Positions 54,707-64,000 of a DNA stretch of 64,000 nt are shown here, piece by piece. This DNA is from Leuctra nigra (lineage: Eukaryota > Arthropoda > Insecta > Plecoptera > Leuctridae), in NCBI GenBank assembly GCA_934045905.1, contig OW203762.1, positions 10,507,647 to 10,571,646 on the forward strand, given 5' to 3'. Position 1 is the stretch's first letter, and each line of letters opens with the position of its first letter. The notes under the pieces were generated by a model. It had not been told where the DNA came from. It ran no database searches and was given only the letters and a program-made list of their open reading frames with translations. The translations under genes and the position numbers were made by a program.

Positions 54707-55959
54707 TCTATACGGCCCGACTCGGCGTGTGACGTCAAATTGTGTTTCATGGACAGCTACAATCTACCAAACTTGGTAAATTCGTTCCTTGAAAACTATT
54801 CATCACACAACAAAAATAATACCACATCTGTCTTCAACAATATCACAACTTTCATAAAATATTTATTATTCTAAAATCCAAACTTCACGTCACTTCTACC
54901 GTCCTTGTGAATACCTTGCAGTATAAAATGTGAACGATACCAGCTGAGATTGTTTCAGTACTCAACAATCCTCCGTTAGTTGAAAAGCGAAAATGTTTAG
55001 ATCAATTCAAACATTGCAAGGTCATCAAAACCAATATTATTATCATTTACAAATTTTCAATGAAATCGGCCAAGAACTCAGTTTTGAAATATTGATATTT
55101 CCATCGATAAAGTAAATGCACCACACCCTTATCGTAAATCACTGCGGGCAATGTTTTCCTTCTGGTAAAGATCAGCATTTCAAGCACAGCATTACCGGCG
55201 CATGCACGAAAAGAATCTATAACATACTCGTCTCAAAACTTAGAGAAATATGAAAAGTCTCATGATCATCGGAATCACGGCAGACTATAATCAGGACAGC
55301 TTGTACTCGAACCAGTGACCTCGCGAGTGACAACCGAACATGCAAGTGAGTCAGGTGCGTAGATGCAATGATTACTTGTGCACGAATAATTCATCGAAAA
55401 GGTAAACGAACAATAATTATAGGCGACTTAACAAATAGACGAAATGCTGGGAATACGATGCTTCTGGCAATTGTCTAAACTTGATTTGTTATCACTCACT
55501 GCAGTGAACTATAGTGGACAACATTTTATTATGTGGCCGGCAGTGGCGGAACTATAGGATTCAATTCCCCCTCCCCCTCCCCCCACACGCACAATAAATT
55601 ATTTTGTTATTTTCCTCACATCAAAATTTCTCACTTTAGTGGGCTCTTTTGGTGGGCTTTTTGTTCTCCTAGTAAATTTATGGAATAAGATCGCAAGGGG
55701 TTATTAAACCAAGCAAATTGAAGAATCTTCGCCCCATGTTTTTGGAAGCCCGGAAGTGTCAAACAATGTTTGAAGTGTGCGCGGACGCTTGCCATGGTGG
55801 CGAACCCAGCCGTTGTTCTACATGTTCAAACCTTATCCTTAGCCACTACAAACCTTCACAGAAAAACTTGCGTTGACGTTTGAACTAATTATAAGGAATT
55901 CATTGTAGACGACGCCTTACATTTCAAGTCACCGATCAACATTATGTTGATATGATTGA
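54707..55959. other. Gene-free stretch
   Basis: No coding feature. A solo CAGTGGCGGAACTATAG at 55546 looks like one end of a CAGTGGCGG hAT-like element without its partner. Confidence 0.55.
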
Positions 55960-56757
55960 CATAGGCGAGCGCACGGGGGGGGCCGGGGGGGCCTTGGCCC
56001 CCCCTAATGAGTCAGCCTCAACTAAAAAATTATAAGAGTGGTCCTCATAGTGTCAAAATTTTATTTTAAAAGGATTAAAACAAAAAAATCTCCCTGCGGG
56101 GCAGACTGGAGTTGCTCAAATCTCTATAAAGTACTACAGGTTGATCAAAAACACATTATTTTAAAGAAAATACCACGAAAACAATGCCTAGGTACCTTCC
56201 AAAAACATGATTTTCTCATGAAACCGTATGTTTTCCCCCTAATAATTTATTTTTAATATGCCTCAACAAAAATTCACTATGACCTTCAGATAATTTTTTT
56301 TCGAGGGCTTCGCCCCCTAGCCCCTTTTCCTCGTGGTATATATAATTTTTTTAAGTAGCACTAGGTTTATGGGCTGCTGAAAATACATGCTTACAACAAG
56401 CACTTTTTAAATTTCTATCAAAATATTATTTGAAAATTCAAATGACTATGTTCAAAAGTTATAAAAATCTATCAAATCCACTTGAGGATCACAATTTTTC
56501 TCTGGGGCTACGCGCCCCAGACCCTCATTTTCTGAGGGCTCTTACCCCAGCTACGCTTTGTCATGAGCACGAGATTTGGCCTCCAAACGTCTCAAAATTG
56601 ATTTAGAAGTGCCAGAAAACCAAAAAACGACCTGCGGGGCAAGGTGGGGGGCACGCCCCCCACACCCCCCTTAACGCGTGGGAATTTTTTCTACTGGCAT
56701 TAGTCTTGTCGGTGCCCATTTGGCCCCCCCTAATGATTTCTCCTGCGCACGCCTATG
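55960..56757. mobile_element. hAT-like element (CATAGGCG ends), 798 bp
   Basis: Ends CATAGGCGAGCGCA / TGCGCACGCCTATG with the 8-bp duplication ATGATTGA at 55952-55959 and 56758-56765. Near the ends GGCCCCCCCTAATGA occurs in both orientations. Internal GGGGC..GCCCC stretches recur, e.g. CTGGGGCTACGCGCCCCAGA. No transposase. Confidence 0.9.
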
Positions 56758-56799
56758 ATGATTGACCCACACATCCATCGCTGTTAAGCAGATCATAAC

Positions 56800-58574
56800 C
56801 AGTGTTGTTACTTATCTAGATAAAATTATCTAAATAATTATCTAGATAATTATTTTTTATCTTTATCTTTATCTAGATAAATACTTTTCTTGTTATCTTT
56901 ATCTTTATCTAGATAAAAAATCGTTATCTTTTGTCTTTTATCTAGATAAAAAATATTTATCTATTTTAATTTTAAAATACCATAATGTAAATTAGAATTC
57001 ATAATACCGGGTGGCGCAAAAAAATCACCCTGATTGAGAAGTCACTATATCGCAACTATTATAGATAGGATTCTGAAATTTGTACACATATTAGAAAACA
57101 TACACAAATTTAATATTTGCAAGTTTCAAAAACATTTCTATAGTAGGAAAAAAGTTACAGCTGTTCAAATTTGGTTGTCAAAAAATTGATTATACGGAGC
57201 TCAATTAGCGCACGTCCAGAAAACTTTCAAAGGCCGGGACCCTGTTTCTTCAAAACTACGTACGATATCAAGCTGAAAATTTCAAATTATATTCAAAATA
57301 GATTCGATTCGATTGTGTAAAAATTTAAATCAATAACAATTTATGTAACGACAGTAATTGAATCTTGAAGTTGAGCTGGAAAACAGAATAGTGGGGAAAA
57401 TATTCATTTTTTTAACTTAATCTACATATTCTGATTTTACGTTAAACTTCAAGATTTCATTCCATTCATTCAAATTGATTGACATTTTTACACACTTGAT
57501 CTTATTTCAATATAATTTGAAATTTTCAGCTTTATATCGTACTACGCAGTTTTGAAGAAACATTGGAAGTTTTCTGGACGCGCGCTATTTGAGATCCGTA
57601 TAATCCATTTTTTGACAACCAAATTTGAACAGCTGTAACTTTTTTCCTACAATTCGCGAAAACAAGGAACATCACTGACCTCTGGTGGATCCTTTGGTAC
57701 TTGAGATAGGGTGCATAATGGAGGTTAAAAGGGGGTTATTTATATAAATAAATTATATTATATTTGCTTTAAGTTGTTTGTTATGGCTGAAAAAGTAAAA
57801 TTGTAACTTATTGTACATTTCAATTGTTTCTCCTTTTCCACTGCCCTATGAAAGCAAGAACTTCTAAATAAAAAAGTGCATCTAAAAAGTTTCCTGTCAG
57901 AAGTGGCTCCATCACTTATGCGAATAGGAATGTTTTTGAAACCTGCACATATTAAATTTTGGTATGTTTTCTAATAAGTATGTGTACCAATTTCAGAATC
58001 CTACATAATAGTTTCGATATAGTGACTTCTCAATCAGGATGATTTTTTTTTTGCGAAACCCGATATATTAAGGATAGAAGCTATTATGTCTTACAATTTT
58101 ATACTGACTTACATCATCGTTCCTACAAAAATTCAGTATCCTATCCCCCAATACTTTTCAAAACATTTGTTAGAAAATAATGTTATATATAATGAAATCG
58201 GTGATTGACCTGTGACGTTTCCAAATTTACGCATTAGAAAATTAAAATTATAATCCCCTATAATAATAATAGTCCCTTCCCTTTCAGTAAATTTTAATCA
58301 CAGGCAGTAGGAACATCAATAATCTGGTTAGATATGCCTATAAAGTAACTGTTTGTAGATATACCTAATAATAATATCTGTAAAATTAAATTAGACAAGA
58401 TTTTAGAAAATTATCTTTTATCTTTTAATATTTATCTAGATAATTTTTTTTTATCTTTATCTATTATCTAGATAATTTTTCTAAATATTATCTATTATCT
58501 TATCTAGATAAATTTTTGGCAGTTATCTATTATCTTTATCTAGATAAAAATAAACTTATCTAGTCACAACACTG
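56800..58574. mobile_element. hAT-like element with TTATCTAGATAA arms, carrying a nested foldback
   Basis: Ends CAGTGTTGTTACTTATCTAG / CTAGTCACAACACTG with the 8-bp duplication ATCATAAC at 56792-56799 and 58575-58582. Arms consist of repeated TTATCTAGATAA-type palindromes. The interior contains a second element at about 57009-58070. A shorter sister copy is 59418-60088. Confidence 0.92.
57009..58070. mobile_element. Foldback element nested in the hAT-like element
   Basis: Outer arms (GGTGGCGCAAAAAAATCACC..TTGAGAAGTCACTATATCG and its inverse near 58020-58070) and inner arms 57138-57290 / 57500-57655 (e.g. GTTACAGCTGTTCAAATTTG / CAAATTTGAACAGCTGTAAC) form a long imperfect hairpin. About 295 bp at 57656-57950 interrupts the right arm. 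Confidence 0.8.
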
Positions 58575-58671
58575 ATCATAACTTCCAAAATCCCCCGTCA
58601 ATCCCCCCCCCCCCCCCTCAGCAACCCTTTAATTTGACTGACCTGAATCCCTGAGACTTGTTCCTGGGCCC

Positions 58672-58818
58672 CTATTCTCGAAATGTTATCACGTCTTCGA
58701 GTTATGATATGACGAAAAGTCATAATATTAACATGGTGAGAGATAGAACAAACCTCCTTATGATATAATATCATAACTTGGAGTTATGACGTGATAACTG
58801 TTTCGAGAATAAACCCCC
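58672..58818. mobile_element. Short hairpin MITE
   Basis: CCCCTATTCTCGAAATGTTATCACG and CGTGATAACTGTTTCGAGAAT bound an imperfect palindrome; the inner pair TTATGATAT/ATATCATAA is repeated. Confidence 0.65.
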
Positions 58819-59417
58819 AGATCCCCAAGATGAAATTACGGCTGAAATATCTTCTTTTGACATCCAAATGTCAATTGTTGATCGCAGTTTGGGAGATCAA
58901 AGCATCCATCGCGAAACGTGCTCAACATCGTCACACTTGATGACGTCTAGGGATGCATGGAATAATTGAAATAACTACAAAATTGCTGTATAAATGCTGA
59001 AGGGCACTACTGCAAATATGATAGTGGAAAGTATGCGAGATACGTTTTTTTTTACTTTATGGTCATCTTTTGCGAACTTTTGGGTAGCACCTCTTATTAT
59101 CCCTGCGCGAATTGTGCTGTTCATGTTGTCGGCATGTTGTGAAACACAATTTAAAAAGGCAGAATAGGTAAAAGCTGTTCGTGGTCAGTTACTTCTAGGA
59201 AGCAGTGATTTGATTGAACCGGCTGGGGAGGGACGTGGGTTCAGTTCCCGACACCGCCCATCCGATCCAACTCTACAGCCGCATTTCCCACGCTTCGTCG
59301 ATATTCTGTCAATTCATCCTCCAAACACTGTGAAGACAACAGCATTCGTGATGCTGGACCAAATGATTTCACATGATTCATTAGCAATCGACGTGCATTT
59401 CCTCATTGGCTAAGTAC

Positions 59418-60088
59418 CAGTGTTGTGACTTATCTAGATTAAATTATCCAGATAATTAATTTTTATCTATTATCTTATCTAGATAATTAAATAATTGGTT
59501 ATCTTTATCTTTATCTAGATCAAAATATTGTTATCTATTGGCAATTATCTAGATAAAAAATATAAAATTCAAAATGTACAGTTCGTTTTTCCTATGTTTG
59601 AACTCTCTACAGACCGAGACACCGTCAGTTGTTCTGTTAGGCCGAGAAAGACAACATTGCAAGGTGAGCGCGTAATGAAGTCTTTCTCGGCCTAGCAGAA
59701 CAACTGACTGTGGCTCCATCTGGTGAGAGTTCATACAGTAAAAAAATAGACTGTATTTGTGTGTATGAACATGCACAAACCTCAAATGTCAGATGATATG
59801 AAAAACGAAAATCATCTTCATTTAGTCACATTAGTGGGCTTGTTTTGACGGCCCCATTTTTAAAAATCTTGAGTTCCAAATTAAGGATTCGAAAAAAATT
59901 GTCGAACAGTAGTATGTGGTAAAATATTATCTATTATCTATTACAATTATCTAGATAATTATTTTTTATCTTTATCTATTATCTAGATGATTTATTGGAA
60001 ATTTATCTATTATCTTATCTAGATAAATTTTGGGCAGGTTATCTTTATCTTTATCTAGATAAAATAAAATTATCTAATCACAACACTG
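59418..60088. mobile_element. hAT-like element, second TTATCTAGATAA copy, 671 bp
   Basis: Ends CAGTGTTGTGACTTATCTAG / ATCTAATCACAACACTG with the 8-bp duplication CTAAGTAC at 59410-59417 and 60089-60096. It carries the TGAACTCTC hairpin MITE at 59587-59737. Confidence 0.92.
59587..59737. mobile_element. Hairpin MITE with TGAACTCTC ends, second copy
   Basis: GTTCTGTTAGGCCGAGAAAG pairs with CTTTCTCGGCCTAGCAGAAC; same ends as 46247-46397. Nested in the hAT-like element. Confidence 0.8.
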
Positions 60089-60217
60089 CTAAGTACCTAA
60101 TGACATTCTAATAGCATTTTTGGCATCTTCAAGAGTTGGCTGCACTCGAGGTAAACATTGATGATAAGTATTTGATAAATTTCTTCGTAACTTTTGAACC
60201 ATTCAAAAAAATGATAA

Positions 60218-60560
60218 ACTAGGAAAACGCTCAGTATAACGCGTTGATAAGCGAGCCTTCGTACTGCATGCGATTAATATGTGTGCAAAATATGTTCATC
60301 TACAGACATTGAGAACCCGTTTGAAGATAATCTTACTCAAAGTCCACAAAATCTAAACTAAAAGATCTAAGAGATTTAGTGGACCTTGGTGTCTATTACT
60401 CTTGAAGTATTACAAAAGTATTTACAAGTACACAAGTTTACAAGTTTACAGTAGTTACAAGTTTGAAGATTTTACAGATTTGTCAAAAAACGCTTATATT
60501 GATGCAAAACCATGCAAAATTTGGTGGTGATCGGTCAAACGATTCCAGTTCTATTGCACA
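60218..60560 (+). mobile_element. Partial ACTAGGAAAACGC-family element
   Basis: It starts ACTAGGAAAACGCTCAG and keeps CGCGTTGATAAGCGAGC, then diverges, ending near GTGATCGGTCAAACGATTCC. A decayed or internally deleted copy. Confidence 0.6.
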
Positions 60561-60682
60561 CAGAGTTGAGTTTCTTTCATTGCTAAGCTAAATACAAACT
60601 ACAAATCAAGTTTCCGTTGAAATTAAAGTAATCAATCTTTTGTGAAAAAATTGGCCAGATCCGTTACTTCGATTAAAATGTA

Positions 60683-61594
60683 GACTAGGAAAACGCTCTG
60701 TGTAACTCGTTGATGAGCGAGCACGGACAGGCGCAACACCTAGAACCGAAATTATGTCTATCGAAAATATCATTAAAAGCCAATAATTCTTGAATTTCGT
60801 CAGACTCAAGTATAAAAATCTCAAAATTGTCCTAAAACATTAGTCTCGATAACCATGCAAAGCTTGAACCTTTTGAACCTTTCTGATTGAACTGTTCCTC
60901 GTTAATATTCAAAAATCACAGGATCTCTTAAAAAAAATAGACCTGGGACCACTCATATGATAAAAGTGTGTGTACTTACACAATTTTAGACGATCTGTTG
61001 AACGGTCATATCAGTTTCATACGTTTGAAAGTTTCTACTCTAACTACCTTGGAACTATAAAGAGTCGAATTAGCCGTGATCAACATTTTCGAGAAATTTG
61101 ACAGCGAACACGCAAAATGTCCGTAAAACGTCAATAATTTTTGGATTTAAACATAGATTAGTCTGAAAATTCTTAAAAATGCAGATAATGTTAGTCCCAA
61201 TGACTATGCAAAGTTTTAAGTTGATCAGTCATACGGTTCATCTTTAAATTTAAAAAATGACATAAAAGATTTTTTTTAAATTTTAACCAATGGGAGGATT
61301 TGGCTGAAACTTTGTAAGATTGGGTACAATGTTGGTCGCCATGACTTGTCAAAATTTCAAATTGATCGGAACTACCAATCGAAAGATTTTTTTTTTAAAT
61401 TTTAACCAATCACATGAGCCCGTTCAAAAACGATCCCAGGGACCGCATAGATTACGTTAGTATATGTGCAAAATTTCAGATCGATTGGTTGTGCCGTTTG
61501 ACCTAGGCAGTGAACACAAAAAAAAAAAAAAAAAAAACACACAGAGAAAGTGCCGTAAGAGTACCGTGGTGACGCTCGCTACGCTCGCTCAATA
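60683..61594 (+). mobile_element. ACTAGGAAAACGC-family element, plus copy of an inverted pair
   Basis: It starts ACTAGGAAAACGCTCTGTG and ends GACGCTCGCTACGCTCGCTC after an A-tract. It matches 62412-63330 in reverse orientation over its whole length, and 34649-35608 in the same orientation. No protein frame. Confidence 0.8.
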
Positions 61595-62411
61595 ACGCAA
61601 AATACACCAAAAAGAAAAAAGGAGATTTGAGCCATAAGTTTTAAGTGGAGTTGCTAGCTCCGCTCGCTTGATAATTGGCGAACTTTATTTGTGCCGAAAC
61701 TCGTGACGTGCCATTTGGATACATTTGGCAACAAAAATCATATTTTTTGACATGAGAAACTGTAATTTTCTTTCAAAATCGAGATCAAAGCGGAAAAATT
61801 TAAACATTTCAGCTTTGACACGAGTTAGGGCACACATATTGTAATTATCTATAAGTTGGTGTTTTTATTGCTATGGTCAACTAGAAAATAACCTTTTTTT
61901 TTACTATTATCTCCAAAGTTTACCTTCACTTCTGGATATCACATGTTTTATTTCTCTTGTTGCGGGGGGGGGGGGGGGGGGGTAAAAAAAGAATGTTGTT
62001 GCCTGGAGTAGAAATTAAGTATTCGTAAAGTTGTGGAGCATTCACATCTGGGATTTTGCACTATTAGTTTTCAATTTCGACAGTTATTTATGATATTGAA
62101 AACTAATCGTCAGGTTATCGGCAGGGGTGGTTATGCCTGCCAACGGGGTAAAATGTCATGTCATGCATGATTGTTACGACTCTGTGCTTGTGGGGGGGGG
62201 GGGGGGGGAGAGAAGAGGGTATCGTCACCCCGAGATACTTGAAATCACCACTGACGTTTTTAATCATGCGTTTTCCGAGCTTCTGTTGTTCAACATAGTA
62301 CACAACACAGATATTTTAATTTAAATTAGACGTAATTAATTTGTATATTAAATCGTATAGTCCAAATGAAGGCGTAAGCTGCCAGCCATTGAAATTGAAA
62401 TAAGCAGTAAC
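61595..62411. other. Spacer of the inverted pair
   Basis: About 0.82 kb with two poly-G runs (61965-61981 and 62191-62207). No gene. Confidence 0.6.
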
Positions 62412-63330
62412 TTATTGAGCGAGCGTAGCGAGCGTCACCACGGTACTCTTACGGCACTTTCTCTGTGTTTTTTTTTTTTTTTGTGTTCACTGCCCAGGTC
62501 AAACCGCTCAACCAATCGATCTGAAATTTTGCACACGTACTAACGTAATCTATGCGGTCTCTGGGATCGTTTTTAAAAGGGATCCTGTGATTGGTTCAAA
62601 TTTAAAAAAAATTATCTTTCGATTGGTTTGCCCGTTCAATTTGAAATTTTGATAAGTCATTACGACCAACATTTTGCCTAATCAGACAAAATTTCATCCA
62701 AATCCTCCCATTGGTTAAAATTTAAAAAAATATTTCATGTGTTTTTTGAAATTTAAACTAGAACCGTATGACCGATCAACTTAAAACTTTGCGTGGCCAT
62801 TGGGACCAACATTATCTGAATTTTTGACTACTTTCAGACTATTCTGTGTTTAAATCCAAAAGTAATTGACATTTTGAGGACATTTTGCGTGTTGGCTGTC
62901 AAATTTCTCGAAAATGTTGATCACGGCTACTTTGACTCTTCAGTTCTAATCCAAGGTAGTTGAGCAAAAACTTTTAAACGCATATGAAACTAATAATTAC
63001 CGTTCAACAGATCGATCTGTTATTGTGTACACACACTAATATCGTATGAGTGGTCCCAGGTATATTTTTTGAAAGAGATTCTGTGATTTTTGAATATTTA
63101 CTGGGAACGTATAGTTCAATTATAAAGGTTCAATCGATCAACTTAAAATTTTTCATGGTTATTGGGACTAATATTTGAGTGATATTTGGAGATGTTTAAA
63201 CAAGTCTGTGAAAAATTCAAGAATTATTGGCTTTTAATGATATTTTTGATAGACGCAGAATTTCGGTTCGAGGTGTTGCGCGTATCCGTGCTCGCTCATC
63301 AACGCGTTTTACAGAGCGTTTTCCTAGTTT
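62412..63330 (-). mobile_element. ACTAGGAAAACGC-family element, minus copy of an inverted pair
   Basis: It begins TTATTGAGCGAGCGTAGCGA on the plus strand and ends CAGAGCGTTTTCCTAGT, the reverse complement of the 60683-61594 copy with scattered differences, so the two are separate insertions or an old inversion rather than a fresh palindrome. Confidence 0.8.
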
Positions 63331-64000
63331 ATCTGTAATAATGTATTAGCGATTTTTAGTTCTTTAGAAATTTAAATGTATTAAAAAACTTGAATATACG
63401 AAAATTCTATAGTTTTTATGTCGTTTTGAAATTTAAATGTTATGCGACACCGGCTATAATATCTATACGGTAAAATTTTTCTTCATATCTCAAATCTTTA
63501 AAAAAAAGCCTAAACATTATTTATTTTGTGTTATTTGCTTTCAGCATAGTCGATTTGGTAAGTGAGCAAATTATGAATTCACATTGAAACTAATCGTGCA
63601 TTAAACTCTCCTCACATGAAAGATTTGTAAACGTCATGCTTGCTCGATATGTTGGAACACAAACGCTTGGATTTTGATTATTATCCCCCCCCCCCCCCCC
63701 CATGACCAGAGTTCACGCGACGAGACGAGAAAGTTCACAGAGTGGGAGTAAAGCTCCCTGCAGGGGTATTCCCCTTCCGATCAAACAGCATCCAGCATCA
63801 GCTCGGATCGCGAGGTGGTCGCCTAACTGGAGCGGAAGTGATCGTCACGGAGAGTACCGTCGACCAAGGACAGTGGTCATCCATAGGCAAGCTTGACGGA
63901 AGTCCTTTGAAATCATCCGGAAGTGGCTCCGGGCAACAATCAGAAGGGTCGTTGCGCTACCACGGCATACCGGATACATCATACACTGTTCACGCGGAAT
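63331..64000. other. Right end of the window
   Basis: A poly-C tract near 63686-63700. The 64-codon frame at 63702 has no recognisable features. The upstream start exon of the PAN-ZP gene could lie in or beyond this region. Confidence 0.45.

Overview
The window is nuclear DNA of an arthropod, most likely an insect. The evidence is spliced genes with GT-AG introns, a zona-pellucida (ZP) protein with PAN/apple modules, an insect-type farnesyl-diphosphate-synthase relative, a Penelope-like element, a non-LTR retrotransposon, 5S-derived SINEs and many short DNA transposons. A hemipteran is my guess only; the sequence does not prove it.

Two genes run on the minus strand. (1) Positions 349 to about 8163 hold the 5' part of a trans-isoprenyl diphosphate synthase-like gene; its 3' half lies off the left edge. 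(2) Positions 11649-52398 hold a 26-exon gene that I assembled exon by exon. Every splice phase agrees and the joined coding length is 5382 nt (1793 codons plus stop), lacking only the initiator exon. It encodes a secreted type I membrane protein: signal peptide, twelve PAN modules in the order A-B-C repeated four times, a ZP module with eight cysteines, a furin site RRRRS, a Ser/Thr/Asp-rich stalk, one membrane helix and a short cytoplasmic tail. This is the architecture of apical extracellular-matrix/cuticle ZP proteins (the NompA, neyo, nyobe, morpheyus, trynity group), with an unusually long PAN array.

The striking feature is a set of tandem arrays built from pieces of exon plus the adjoining splice site. 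They comprise 122 bp x 31 at the FPPS-like exon, 112 bp x 14 at PAN3, 127 bp x 3 at PAN5, 145 bp x 7 at PAN6 and 152 bp x 3 at the first ZP exon. A 39-42 bp minisatellite with about 405-bp higher-order repeats abuts the next PAN6 acceptor, and a 47-bp array lies beside a PAN2 donor. In each exon-derived array only the outermost splice-site copy gives an uninterrupted protein, so correct splicing means choosing one site among up to 31 near-identical ones.

The rest is intron and flank packed with mobile DNA. There is a Penelope-like element (14652-16700), a 5'-truncated non-LTR element (53037-54706), six hAT-like non-autonomous elements with 8-bp target duplications, Harbinger-like MITEs with 3-bp duplications, several foldback elements, a near-perfect 419-bp inverted repeat 26 bp from an exon, a tandem segmental duplication (40712-44760), and a family of roughly 0.95-kb elements of which two copies form a large inverted pair at 60.7-63.3 kb. 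From 54.7 to 64.0 kb I found no gene.
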